Below are positions 16,346-25,874 of a stretch of DNA of 64,000 nucleotides, piece after piece; position 1 is the first letter of the stretch, and every line of letters starts with the position of its first letter. Origin of the DNA: Methylobacterium sp. E-045 (GTDB lineage Bacteria > Pseudomonadota > Alphaproteobacteria > Rhizobiales > Beijerinckiaceae); NCBI RefSeq assembly GCF_022829685.1, contig NZ_JAKSYE010000134.1, positions 62,001-126,000 of the forward strand. Reading direction: 5' to 3'. The position numbers and the translations under genes were made by a program. Under the pieces are notes generated by a model. That model searched no databases. It had not been told where the DNA came from and saw only the letters and a program-made list of their open reading frames with translations.

Positions 16346-19300
16346 CTACCCGGAGACGATCATCTCCTTGATGCGGCCGGCCAGCGCTTCCATCACGAAG
16401 GGCTTGGTGAGCACCTGCATGCCGGGCTCCAGATGGCCGTTGCCGACCACGGCGTTCTCGGCGTAGCCGGTGATGAACAGGATCCTGAGGTCGGGCCGGG
16501 CCACCCGCGCCGCGTCGGCCATCTGGCGGCCGTTCATGCCGCCGGGCAGGCCGACATCGGTGACGAGGAGGTCGATGCGCACGTCGGATTGCAGGACCTT
16601 GAGGCCGGAGGCGCCGTCCGCCGCCTCGATGGCGGTGTAGCCGAGCTCTTCCAGCACCTCGGTGACGAGCATGCGCACGGTCGGTTCGTCGTCGACGATG
16701 AGCACGGTCTCGCCCCGCTGCGCCCGCGGGGCGGGGGCGAACGCGCCGGTCTCGTCCACCTCGGAGGCCTCGCCGTAATGGCGCGGCAGGTAGAGGCACA
16801 TGGTGGTGCCCTCGCCGAGCTCGGAATAGATCCGCACCTCGCCACCCGATTGCCGCACGAAGCCGTAGATCATCGACAGGCCGAGGCCGGTGCCCTCGCC
16901 CAGGGGCTTGGTGGTGAAGAACGGGTCGAAGGCGCGGGCGATCACCTCCGGCGTCATGCCGGTACCGTTGTCGGTGACGCACAGCGAGAGGTACTGGCCG
17001 GGATCGAGGTTGCGCTCGCGGGCGGCGTGCCCGTCGAGCCACTTGTTGGCGGTCTCGATGGTGAGACGGCCGCCATCCGGCATGGCGTCGCGCGCGTTGA
17101 TGCAGAGGTTCAGCAACGCGTTCTCGAGCTGGTTCGGGTCGACCAGGGCCGGCCACAGACCGGCGGAGCCCACCACCTCGATCGTCACCGCCGGGCCGAC
17201 CGTGCGGCGGATCAGGTCCTCCATCCCCGCGACCAGGGCGTTCACGTTGGTGGGTTTCGGGTCGAGGGTCTGGCGCCGCGAGAAGGCGAGCAGCCGGTGG
17301 GTCAGGGCCGCCGCCCGGCGCGAGGCGCCCTGCGCCGCGTTGATGTAGCGGTCGAGCTCGGTCAGCCGCCCCTGCGCCATCCGGGTCTGCAGCAGTTCGA
17401 GGCTGCCGGAAATACCCGTGAGCAGGTTGTTGAAATCGTGGGCGATGCCGCCGGTGAGTTGGCCCACCGCCTCCATCTTCTGCGACTGGCGCAGGGCCTC
17501 CTGGGTGTGGGCGAGGGCCGCCTCGCGGGCCTTCTCGTCGGTGATGTCGCGGGCCACCGCATAGAACACCTCGCCCACGGGCGCGCTGACCCAGTCGAAC
17601 CAGCGGTACTCGCCGCCCGCCGTGCGGACCCGGTTCTGGTGGCGCATGGTGCGCCCCTGGCGCATCGCCTCGACCACGCCGGCGCTGACATCGAGGAAAT
17701 CGGGGTGGATGATCTGCCAGAACGGCGTCGCCAGAAGGGTCGCCTCGTCATAGCCGAGCACCTCGCTCCAGGCCGGGTTCACGCTCAGGAAGCGGCCGTC
17801 CAGGGTGCCCGACATCAGGAGGTCGGGGATCAGCGTCCAGATCCGGACGCGCTCCTGGGTGCGCTCGGCGATCTGGCGCTCGAGCTCCGCCCGCGAGCGG
17901 GCCAGCACGTCGCGCGCTTCGACGATGTCCTGAATCTCGGTGCAGGTGCCGAACCAGCGCACGATCCGCCCGTCCGCGTCGCGCACCGGCTGCGCCCGTC
18001 CCAGCACCCAGCGGTACTGCCCGGAGCGGTGCCGCAGGCGATACTCGATATGGTAGGGTTCGCCGGTGGCAAGGCAGTGATGCCAGACGCTCCAGGCCCT
18101 GTCCCGGTCGTCGGGATGGAAGATGCCGTTCCAGCCCGCGCCGTCGGTGCTGCCCGCCGGCACCCCCGTATAATCGTACCAGCGCTGGTTGAAGTAGTCG
18201 TGGTGCCCGTCCGGCAGGGTCGACCACACCATCTGGTCGATGGAATCCGCGATGGCCTGGAAGCGCCCCTCGCTCTGGCGCAGGCGCTCCTCCGCCTCCC
18301 GGCGCTCGTCGATGTCGATGACCGAGCCGACATAGCCGAGGAACTCGCCCTCGGTGCCGAAGCGCGGGGTGGCCGCGTCGATGGCCCAGCGATAGGTGCC
18401 GTCGGCCCGGCGCAGGCGGTACTCGACCCGGAAGGGCTCCTGCGCGGCATTGGCGGACAGGAACGTGTCCGCCGCCAGCCCCTCGTCGTCGGGGTGCGTC
18501 GCCTTGGTCCAGCCGAGGCCGAGGGCCTCCGCCTCGGTCTGCCCGGTGAACTCGTACCAGCTCCGGTTGAGGTAGATGCAGGACCCGTCGGGAATCGTCA
18601 CCCACATCATCACCGGGGCGTGGTCGGCCATGTTGCGGAACCGCGCCTCGCTCTCCGCCAGCGCCTCGGCCTGCGCCCTGCGCTGGGTCTCGTCCCGGGC
18701 GATCCGGAGAAAGCCGGGCGAGCGGCCCTGCAGGTCCGGCGGCAGGCGGTGGAGGGAGCCGGCGAGGAAAACCGGCGTCCCGTCCGCGCGCCGGTGCCAG
18801 CGCTCCGCATCGGCGCGGCCCCGGTTCACCGCCTCGGCGAGTTCCGCCGCGTCGATTCCGGCCGCCCGGTCCTCGGCCGTGAAGATCATCGCTCCGTCAC
18901 GGCCGAGCGCGTCGGCGGCGTTCCAGCCCAGCACCTCGGCGGCGCCCGCCGACCAGCTCGTGATGATCCCCTGCGGGTTCATGGTGAGGACGGCGTGGTC
19001 GCGGGCGCCCTCCACGACGAGGCGCAGGCGCTCCTCGCGTTCGCGCAGGGCCTCCTCCGCCGCCCGGCGCCCGCTGACGTCCCGGTAGAACACCGAGAGG
19101 CCGTTGCCGGAGGGATAGACCCGCACCTCGATCCAGATGTCCCGCTGCGTCGAGGTGTGGCGGTAGGTGAGTTCGGCCGAGGCCCGCTCCGCCATGGCGC
19201 GGCGGTAGAGCGGCCAGGTCGGCATCTGCTCGGCATCCGGCCACACGTCGAGGAGGTGACGGCCGAGGATCGCCTCGGGGGGCCGCCCGTCGAGGCGCAG

Positions 19301-19882
19301 GCCCTCGGCGTTGATGCGGCGGACCCGGAAATCGCGGTCCAGCAGCAGGAAGCCCTCGCCCATCCCGTCGAGGACGCCCCGCACCTCGGCCTCGCTCTCC
19401 CGCAGCCGGCTCTCGGCGCTGACCCGGCTCGTCGTCTCGGTGCAGGCGCAGAAGAATCCGGCGACGGTGCCGTCCGCCTCCCGCACCGGCGTGTAGGAGA
19501 AGGCGAAATGCGTCTCCTCGGGAAAGCCGTTGCGCTCCATGACGAAGGCGACGTCGTCCATCTGGATGGAGAGGCCCGCATAGGCGTCGGCGACGATGGG
19601 CGCGAGGTCGCTCCAGATGTCCGACCAGACCTCCGCGATGGGACGGCCCATCGCCTCCGGGTGCTTGGCGCCCATGAGCCGCGAATAGGCGTCGTTGTAG
19701 AGGACGATCCGCGACGGCCCCCAGGTGACGAACATGGGCTGGCGCGCGGCGACCATCATCCCCGTCAGCGTGCGGAGGGACGCGGGCCAGGACGCGAAGG
19801 GTCCGAGGGGCGTCGCGGACCAGTCGATCGCCTCGATCAGCGCACCACACTCGCCCCCATCAACGAGGACACTCACTGCCAC
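16346..19882 (-). CDS. hybrid sensor histidine kinase with six PAS domains
   Basis: This 1178-residue protein has no membrane segment and is predicted cytoplasmic. Six PAS/PAC units occupy roughly residues 1-790, each ending in a PAC-type segment (for example GYVGSVIDIDERREAEERL and WFGTCTEIQDIVEARDVLA). Next come a HisKA domain with the phospho-accepting His815 in GGIAHDFNNLLTG, a HATPase domain (N box INARDAM, G box GTGLGLSMIYG), and a C-terminal receiver with Asp1109 in LLVTDVGLPGG. The GTG at 19882 is used because GGAGAG lies just upstream; GTG codons at 19876 and 19870 are alternatives. No response regulator is adjacent, so the output is unknown. An AraC regulator is transcribed divergently. 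Confidence 0.9.
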   Translation of the reverse strand: MAVSVLVDGGECGALIEAIDWSATPLGPFASWPASLRTLTGMMVAARQPMFVTWGPSRIVLYNDAYSRLMGAKHPEAMGRPIAEVWSDIWSDLAPIVADAYAGLSIQMDDVAFVMERNGFPEETHFAFSYTPVREADGTVAGFFCACTETTSRVSAESRLRESEAEVRGVLDGMGEGFLLLDRDFRVRRINAEGLRLDGRPPEAILGRHLLDVWPDAEQMPTWPLYRRAMAERASAELTYRHTSTQRDIWIEVRVYPSGNGLSVFYRDVSGRRAAEEALREREERLRLVVEGARDHAVLTMNPQGIITSWSAGAAEVLGWNAADALGRDGAMIFTAEDRAAGIDAAELAEAVNRGRADAERWHRRADGTPVFLAGSLHRLPPDLQGRSPGFLRIARDETQRRAQAEALAESEARFRNMADHAPVMMWVTIPDGSCIYLNRSWYEFTGQTEAEALGLGWTKATHPDDEGLAADTFLSANAAQEPFRVEYRLRRADGTYRWAIDAATPRFGTEGEFLGYVGSVIDIDERREAEERLRQSEGRFQAIADSIDQMVWSTLPDGHHDYFNQRWYDYTGVPAGSTDGAGWNGIFHPDDRDRAWSVWHHCLATGEPYHIEYRLRHRSGQYRWVLGRAQPVRDADGRIVRWFGTCTEIQDIVEARDVLARSRAELERQIAERTQERVRIWTLIPDLLMSGTLDGRFLSVNPAWSEVLGYDEATLLATPFWQIIHPDFLDVSAGVVEAMRQGRTMRHQNRVRTAGGEYRWFDWVSAPVGEVFYAVARDITDEKAREAALAHTQEALRQSQKMEAVGQLTGGIAHDFNNLLTGISGSLELLQTRMAQGRLTELDRYINAAQGASRRAAALTHRLLAFSRRQTLDPKPTNVNALVAGMEDLIRRTVGPAVTIEVVGSAGLWPALVDPNQLENALLNLCINARDAMPDGGRLTIETANKWLDGHAARERNLDPGQYLSLCVTDNGTGMTPEVIARAFDPFFTTKPLGEGTGLGLSMIYGFVRQSGGEVRIYSELGEGTTMCLYLPRHYGEASEVDETGAFAPAPRAQRGETVLIVDDEPTVRMLVTEVLEELGYTAIEAADGASGLKVLQSDVRIDLLVTDVGLPGGMNGRQMADAARVARPDLRILFITGYAENAVVGNGHLEPGMQVLTKPFVMEALAGRIKEMIVSG

Positions 19883-20226
19883 TGTCTCTCCGTCGCGAGG
19901 GTCGATCCGGGATGGCGCGACGCGGGGTCGGATCGCGCGTCCGCACGGGATCGACGTCCCTGCCAACGGCCAAGATCGATCCGCCGTTCCCCGCGGGAGC
20001 CCGCGCCGAGGGGGCCTCCGCCGGGGGGAAGGTCTCGCATCGTCATCGCGGCCCGATGACACGGGCCGGTGTCCGATGTCAAAGTCGAGGGCGCCCGCCG
20101 GTCAGTATCTCTTGGACGTCAGGATGAGCGCGGCATGAGCGCCGATCGCCGCTCCGTGGCTTGGCCGCAGCCCGGCTATCCTGCTAGAACGATGGACGCG
20201 TTACTACCGCTTTTATCGACGAAAGC
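19883..20226. other. divergent intergenic region, kinase/AraC promoters
   Basis: This 344-nt spacer lies between the minus-strand hybrid kinase and the plus-strand AraC regulator and must hold both promoters. I see no clear -35/-10 pair, repeat or small gene in it. Confidence 0.5.
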
Positions 20227-21255
20227 ATGACGAGTTCTGGCATTCCAGAGGCGAAGAACCCCCGGCAGATGCATCTGAGCAGGGTGTCTGCGGACAGCTT
20301 TGGCTTCTATCACGATATGATCCGGTCGAGCGGGGCGGCGACCTTTCTCATCGGCGACACATTCGAAGCAACCGTCGCCGCGCAACATTTCGGCCGCCTG
20401 ACGCTGTACGATCGGCAACTCATCGGCGCCGACCATAGGCGGGATCACGCGCACATTCGGCGCGACGATTTCGAGCACTACTATCTCCAAGTCTTACGAT
20501 CCGGCCGGGTCGTAAGCGGTCGGCCGGGGGAGGAGCGTCGTCTTGTCCCGGGTGACGCTGTTCTTTTCGATGCGACCCGACCGATGCGGTCGATCGTGGA
20601 CGATGGCGATCTCGTCACGGTCATCCTGTCCCGTGATCAAGTCGAGGCTGTCGCGCCGGACGTGCGCCATCTGCATGGAAGCGTCCTTCCTAGGGGTGAG
20701 ACAGGCTCGCTCGGCCAAGCCGTGCTTTCTTTCATCCGCTGTGCATCGCGTTTCCCGGAGACCTCGGCCGCCGGGGTTGGTCACCTGATCACCAGTATGC
20801 TCGGCCAGATCCAGGGAAGATCCGATGCCGCCTACAGTGACGCTGTCGGCGAAAGCAATTTGGAGGCATCGCGGCGCCTCAGGGCGGAAATCTTCATCGA
20901 CAACAACCTCGCGGCAGATTTGAGCGCCGACGCTGTCGCCCGTAGCATCGGTGTTTCCCGGTCTTCTTTGTATCGTGCGATGCAGGCCGTCGGCGGCGTC
21001 GAAACGGTCGTCAAGCATCGGCGTGCCGCTCGTCTGCGACTGCTCATATCCCGGCAGGACAAACCAACGTCGATCGGGGTATTTGCGAGAAAGATCGGTT
21101 TCTCAAGTATCAGCCACGGCTCACGTGCATTCAAGGACATCTATGGACAATCGCCGAATCAGTTTCGGGCGGCTCTTCGAGCCGACGCAATCTCGGCGGC
21201 TCAAGCTCTCTACCCCGGGCGAATGCGGGATTGGTACGGCACGATAAACGACTGA
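20227..21255 (+). CDS. AraC-family transcriptional regulator
   Basis: A 342-residue regulator. The N-terminal half is a cupin-like sensing domain of the AraC-binding type (FGRLTLYDRQLIGADHRRDH ... YYLQVLRSGRVV ... LVPGDAVLFDATRPM). The C-terminal third has two helix-turn-helix units: DLSADAVARSIGVSRSSLYR and TSIGVFARKIGFSSISHGSR, with FKDIYGQSPNQFR closing the domain as in other AraC proteins. The target is not evident: the divergent neighbour is the hybrid kinase. The base composition is slightly lower in GC than the flanking genes. Confidence 0.88.
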   Translation: MTSSGIPEAKNPRQMHLSRVSADSFGFYHDMIRSSGAATFLIGDTFEATVAAQHFGRLTLYDRQLIGADHRRDHAHIRRDDFEHYYLQVLRSGRVVSGRPGEERRLVPGDAVLFDATRPMRSIVDDGDLVTVILSRDQVEAVAPDVRHLHGSVLPRGETGSLGQAVLSFIRCASRFPETSAAGVGHLITSMLGQIQGRSDAAYSDAVGESNLEASRRLRAEIFIDNNLAADLSADAVARSIGVSRSSLYRAMQAVGGVETVVKHRRAARLRLLISRQDKPTSIGVFARKIGFSSISHGSRAFKDIYGQSPNQFRAALRADAISAAQALYPGRMRDWYGTIND

Positions 21256-21901
21256 ATGGTTGCAGTTGGTTCAGATCTGTACCGCCCTTGCTGTCATCGC
21301 CGGCGGGCCGAAGCCGGTGTCGAGACGTGCGTCCTTCCGGCCGACCGGCGTCAGCTTGGTTGGAAAGCGTGGTCCCCGGTTCGAATGACTGAGTCGGGTC
21401 GGGACCCGTCTGTCCGTTCCACGACTGGGTTTGGGTGAATTGCGGACGGGTCGTCAGCGATAAGGTCGTGAGATGCGGCCTCATGACAGGCGCCGAAGAG
21501 CTTTCAAGCGCGCCACGAGGCAGATGCCGCACTCTTCGATCTCTTCATCTCCTACGAAGAGACCGCTGGTTTCCCTCCAGCGTTCTCAGGGGCGCCGAAG
21601 GCGAGCCCGGACCCGGAGGGCCGCGCCAGAGGCGTGCGATCCAGATCCGCCGGGCGGTGCCCTATCAAGCCCACGGAGCGGCTCCGGAGTCCGGGTTCCG
21701 CGAGTGTGGACCCGGAATGACGACGTGGCCTGTTCATTGTCATGCCAAACCCCATTAACCCGAGTTCGAAGCCCTGCCGCCATCCCGCCGCGTGTGGACA
21801 TCGTTGCGCGGCGACTGCATCGCCCTCGTCCGCCCGTCATCCTGCGCTATGACACCCTCCCCTGCATCCCCCCTGACTTCTTCGACACGAGGCCACGACC
21901 C
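21256..21901. other. gene-poor region between araC-type gene and sbcC
   Basis: A 646-nt stretch. The sbcC frame is open through its second half but without conserved sequence. I see no convincing gene, RNA or repeat; parts read like degraded intergenic repeat sequence. Confidence 0.45.
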
Positions 21902-24900
21902 TTGCGCATCCTGGCGATCCGCGGCGAGAACCTCGCGAGCCTCGCGGCCCCCTTCTCCGTCGATCTCGCCGGCGGACCCATCGGCGGCACCGGCATCTTC
22001 GCCATCACCGGCGAGACGGGGGCGGGCAAGTCCACCATCCTCGACGCCCTCTGCCTCGCCCTCTACGGGCGCTATCCGCGCGTGGCGACCAGCGGGCGCG
22101 AGCGGGCGCCGGATCCCGGCGGCGATCCCATCACCATCGGCGACGAGCGGGCGATCCTGAGGCGGGGGGCGACGGAGGGCTTCGCCGAGGTGGATTTCAT
22201 CGGGCGGGACGGACAGGGCTACTGCGCCCGCTGGTCGGTCTACCGGGCGCGGGGCAAGGCCAACGGCCGCCTCCAGAACAAGTCCCGCTCCCTCACCCGG
22301 CTCGCGGACGGGGGCTCCGTCGGCGACAGCAAGGCCGGCCTCGTCGACGCGGCGATCTGCGACCTCACCGACCTGACCTTCGACCAGTTCCGCCGCACCG
22401 TCCTGCTGGCGCAGGGGGAGTTCGACGCCTTCCTCCTCGCCGCCGAGGGCGAGCGCGCGGAACTCCTGGAGAAGATCACCGGCACGGCGATCTATTCCGA
22501 GATCTCGAAGCGGATCCATGCCGGGGCCGAAGCGGAGCGCGGCAAGGTGAAGGAGCTGGAGGCCCATCGCGACGCCGTCGGCCTCCTCGACGAGGCGGCG
22601 CGGGCGGAGAAACACGCCGAGCGGGCGCGGCTCCGGGCCGAGGTGGCGGAGCTCTCCGGCCGGCTGGCGGGGCTCAATGCGGCGCTCGCCCATGCCCGGC
22701 GCATCGCCGACACGCGGGGCCAGGTCTCGGCGGCCGAGAGCCGCCTCACCGTCGCGCGCGCGGCCTTGGAGACCCATCGGCCCGACAGCCTGCGGCTCGC
22801 CGAACTCGACGCGGTGGAGCCCCTGCGCGAGCCGGCGCGGAATGCGGCCAGGGCGGAGCGGGATCTGACCGCCGCCGAGGCGGCCCTGGTGCGGGCTCTC
22901 GCGTCGCGCGGGGAGGCCGAGGCGCGGGCCGGGGCCGCGCGGGAGGCCCATGACGAGGCGGCCAGGGCGGACGAGGCATCGGAGACCGGGTTCAAGGCGT
23001 TCGGGCCGGTCTGGACGCGGGCGGCCGAGCTCGACACCCGGATCGCCGAGGCGGCCACCGAATCCGCCCATGCCGCCGAGGCCGCCGCCGCCGCCGAGGC
23101 GAAGGCGGTGGAAGCCCGTACGGCGCTGACCTCCCTGGATGCCGGCCTCGCGGCGGCGGAGACCGCCCGCCAAGAGGTCGCCGCCCGGTTCGCGGCCGAT
23201 ACGGGCGGCGCCTTCCTCGCCGGCCGGGCGGAGGAGGCCGAGCAGCTCTTTGCCAAGCGCGCGACCCTCGGCGCGGAACTGGCCGAGGCGAAGGCTCATC
23301 TGCGCACGGCCACGGACGAGGCCTCCCGCCGCGCGGCCGCGATCGCCACGGGGGACCGGGCGATCGCGCAGGCGAAGGTCGCGCGGACGGAGGCGGCCGA
23401 GCACCGGACCGGCCTCGCCGCCGCCCTGGACGAGATCGGCGACGGTGCGGCGCGGACGCGCCTGGGCACGATCGACCGCCTCGCCGAGCACCTGCGCGAG
23501 GCGCTGCCCCTGGCGCGGGGCCACGGGGACGCGTCCCTCGCCCTTGAGCGCGCCGCGACGGAGGCGCAGGCCGCCCGCCGCGCCGACGAGGCCGCGCGGC
23601 TCTCCGGGGAGGAGGCCGCCGCCCGGCAGGCCCACGCCGTCGAGCGGCGGCAGGCCGTCGCCCCCCTGGCGGAGCTCGCCGAGGAGGCCGTCTCGCAGCA
23701 GGCGGCGCATCTGCGCAGCCTGCTGGCGGAGGACCAGCCCTGCCCGGTCTGCGGCGCCACCGACCATCCCCATGCCCGGAACCAGGACGGGCTCGGGCGG
23801 GTCGCCGAGGCGCTGAAAGCCCAGCGCGCGGAGCAGGACGCGGCCATCGCCGCCGCCCAGCAAACCCTGGCGGAGGCCGCGTCCGCCCGCGCCGCCGCCG
23901 GGGCGAGGCTGCGCAACGCCGAACAGGCGGCGGCGTCCGCGCGCGAGTCGCAGGGTCGCGCGGCGGCCGCCTATGCCGATCTGCGCCCGCACCTCCTCGC
24001 CACGCGAGGCGAAGCGGGGATGGGCGGGACCATCCCGGAACGGCTCGATGCCGAGGTGGCGCCCGCGCTCACTGCCCTCGTCGAGGCCCTGAAGCGCGCC
24101 CGCGCCCCGCTGCTCTCCGCCCTGGAACGGGCCGGCACCCTGCGCGCCGAGATCGACGCGCTGACCGCGCGGATCGAGGCGGGAGCGGGGGAGATCGAGG
24201 CGGCGGAACTCCTGCGTGCCGCCGAGGGCGAGGCCCTGCGTCGCGCCGAACTCACCGCCAACGGCGAGACGGTCCGCATCTCGGGCCATACGGAGCGGGT
24301 CGAGTCCCTCGGCCGCGAGATCGCGCCCTATCTGGCGGGCGCCGGCCTGTCGCTGGCCGATCTCGACCGGGACGGGGCCGGTGCGGCCCGGCGCGTGGCC
24401 GAGATCGCCGCCGCGCACCGCGCCCTCGACCGGCGTCGGGACGAGCTCGACCGCGAGGCCCAGTCCCTCGCCTCCCGGCGGGCCGGCGCGGCCGAGGCCC
24501 TGGGTTTCACCCGCGCCGCCGCCGACGCGGCCGGACGCCAGGCCCTGGCCCGCTTCGACAGGCTCGCCGGCCTGCGGGCGGAGCGGGCCCCCCTCCTCGA
24601 CGGTGAGGAGACGGGGGCGCACCGAACCCGGATCAACGCATCGCGAAAACTCGCCCGCGACGCGCTCAAACACGCCGAGGAAGCCCGCGCCGCCGCCCTT
24701 GCCGCCCTCGCCTCGGCGGTGACGGCGGCCGAGCACGGGGCCGCCGCCCGCGACGCGGCCCGGCGCCTGCGCGAGGAGGCCGATGCCGCCTTCCTCGCCG
24801 CCTGCGCCCCGCGCGGCGTCGAGGCGGTGCGGGAGGCCCTGGCCCTGCCCCCGGAAATCCGCGCGTCCCTGCGCCGGGCCGTCGATGCGCGGACCCTGGA

Positions 24901-25651
24901 AGCGCGCGAAGCGGAGACCGCCCTCGCGACGCGGGCTGCCGACCTCGCCCTCCTCCTCGATGCGCCGGAGATCGACGCGCCCGCCACGGAAGCGGCGGCG
25001 TCCGGCCTCGCCGAGACGATCACCGCGCATCAGCAGGGCCTCGGCGCCATCACGGCCGATCTCGACCGGGACGACGCGGCGCGGGTGCGGGCGGCCGGAT
25101 TGGAGGCGACCATCGCCGGGGCGCGGGCCGATCACGCCGTCTGGGAAGCGGTGAACGAGGCCGTGGGCTCGGCCAGCGGCACCAAGTTCCGCCTCTTCGC
25201 CCAAGGGGTGACCCTGGAACATCTGGTCCGGCTCGCCAACGAGCACCTGCTGGCCTTGAGCCCGCGCTACCGGCTGGTGCGCGGCGACCCGGCCAACCTC
25301 TCCCTCCACGTGGTCGACCGCGACATGGGCGAGGAGGTGCGCGCCACCCGCAGCCTCTCGGGCGGCGAGCGCTTCCTCGTCTCCCTGGCGCTGGCCCTCG
25401 CCCTGTCGGGCCTGGAGGGCCGCGACTCCTTCGTCGACACCCTCTTCATCGACGAGGGCTTCGGCTCCCTCGACGCCGAGACCCTCGACCTCGCCGTGGA
25501 CGCCCTGGAGACGCTGCAGGGCCGCGGCCGCAAGGTCGGCGTCATCACCCATGTGGCGGCGATGATCGAGCGTATCGCCGTGCAGGTCCGGGTGGAGAAA
25601 CGCGGCAACGGCCGCAGCGTGGTGAGCGTCGTGGAGGCCGGGGCGGGGTGA
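21902..25651 (+). CDS. sbcC: exonuclease subunit SbcC (Rad50-like ATPase)
   Basis: This 1249-residue SMC-family ATPase is the partner of SbcD in hairpin and DNA-end processing. The Walker A motif is at residues 37-44 (GETGAGKST). Long Ala/Glu/Arg-rich coiled coils flank a zinc hook with Cys614 and Cys617 (PCPVCGATDHPHA). The signature (LSGGERFLVSLALAL) and Walker B (FIDEGFGSLDAETL) lie near residues 1150-1190. A TTG at 21902 is taken as start because it begins the conserved MRILAIRGENLASL segment and has GAGG upstream. The open frame reaches back to 21473 without homology. It is separated from sbcD by four unrelated genes. Confidence 0.93.
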   Translation: MRILAIRGENLASLAAPFSVDLAGGPIGGTGIFAITGETGAGKSTILDALCLALYGRYPRVATSGRERAPDPGGDPITIGDERAILRRGATEGFAEVDFIGRDGQGYCARWSVYRARGKANGRLQNKSRSLTRLADGGSVGDSKAGLVDAAICDLTDLTFDQFRRTVLLAQGEFDAFLLAAEGERAELLEKITGTAIYSEISKRIHAGAEAERGKVKELEAHRDAVGLLDEAARAEKHAERARLRAEVAELSGRLAGLNAALAHARRIADTRGQVSAAESRLTVARAALETHRPDSLRLAELDAVEPLREPARNAARAERDLTAAEAALVRALASRGEAEARAGAAREAHDEAARADEASETGFKAFGPVWTRAAELDTRIAEAATESAHAAEAAAAAEAKAVEARTALTSLDAGLAAAETARQEVAARFAADTGGAFLAGRAEEAEQLFAKRATLGAELAEAKAHLRTATDEASRRAAAIATGDRAIAQAKVARTEAAEHRTGLAAALDEIGDGAARTRLGTIDRLAEHLREALPLARGHGDASLALERAATEAQAARRADEAARLSGEEAAARQAHAVERRQAVAPLAELAEEAVSQQAAHLRSLLAEDQPCPVCGATDHPHARNQDGLGRVAEALKAQRAEQDAAIAAAQQTLAEAASARAAAGARLRNAEQAAASARESQGRAAAAYADLRPHLLATRGEAGMGGTIPERLDAEVAPALTALVEALKRARAPLLSALERAGTLRAEIDALTARIEAGAGEIEAAELLRAAEGEALRRAELTANGETVRISGHTERVESLGREIAPYLAGAGLSLADLDRDGAGAARRVAEIAAAHRALDRRRDELDREAQSLASRRAGAAEALGFTRAAADAAGRQALARFDRLAGLRAERAPLLDGEETGAHRTRINASRKLARDALKHAEEARAAALAALASAVTAAEHGAAARDAARRLREEADAAFLAACAPRGVEAVREALALPPEIRASLRRAVDARTLEAREAETALATRAADLALLLDAPEIDAPATEAAASGLAETITAHQQGLGAITADLDRDDAARVRAAGLEATIAGARADHAVWEAVNEAVGSASGTKFRLFAQGVTLEHLVRLANEHLLALSPRYRLVRGDPANLSLHVVDRDMGEEVRATRSLSGGERFLVSLALALALSGLEGRDSFVDTLFIDEGFGSLDAETLDLAVDALETLQGRGRKVGVITHVAAMIERIAVQVRVEKRGNGRSVVSVVEAGAG

Positions 25652-25680
25652 GGCCGCTCTTGCGGGCGGACCGCGTCCGT

Positions 25681-25777
25681 CTCCCCCTTGCGGGGAGAGG
25701 TCAGGCGTGGGGGTGGCTGCGCCAGCCTCCATGAGCGGAGGGTCGCCCCACCTCCCACTCCTCCCCGCAAGGGGGAG
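25681..25777. repeat. 97-bp MITE-like repeat, copy 1
   Basis: It is bounded by 17-nt inverted termini CTCCCCCTTGCGGGGAG and CTCCCCGCAAGGGGGAG, which are themselves palindromic. Its reverse complement aligns nearly base for base with the element at 44473-44569, including the internal GGGAGGTGGGGCGACCCTC core. It lies between the convergent ends of sbcC and the metalloprotease gene. Confidence 0.8.
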
Positions 25778-25874
25778 AAGGGCAGGACTGTGCAGCCCGC
25801 GACATGCGTGAAGGCGGTGGCCTGGAAAGAGAGGGGACCAGCGTCAGTAGTCCCGGCCCGAACTCTTGGCTGCC

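Noticed and set aside
16184..20059. A 1291-codon open frame on the plus strand opposite the hybrid kinase
   Set aside because: High-GC shadow of the kinase: Arg/Gly/His/Ala-rich with no motifs, while the minus strand shows complete PAS, HisKA, HATPase and receiver domains.
21370..21400. tRNA T-loop-like GGTTCGAATGACTG
   Set aside because: No acceptor, D or anticodon arm can be placed around it and there is no CCA-compatible stem.
21755..25732. A 1325-codon open frame on the minus strand opposite sbcC
   Set aside because: Antisense shadow produced by third-position GC bias; sbcC has Walker motifs, zinc hook and signature on the plus strand.
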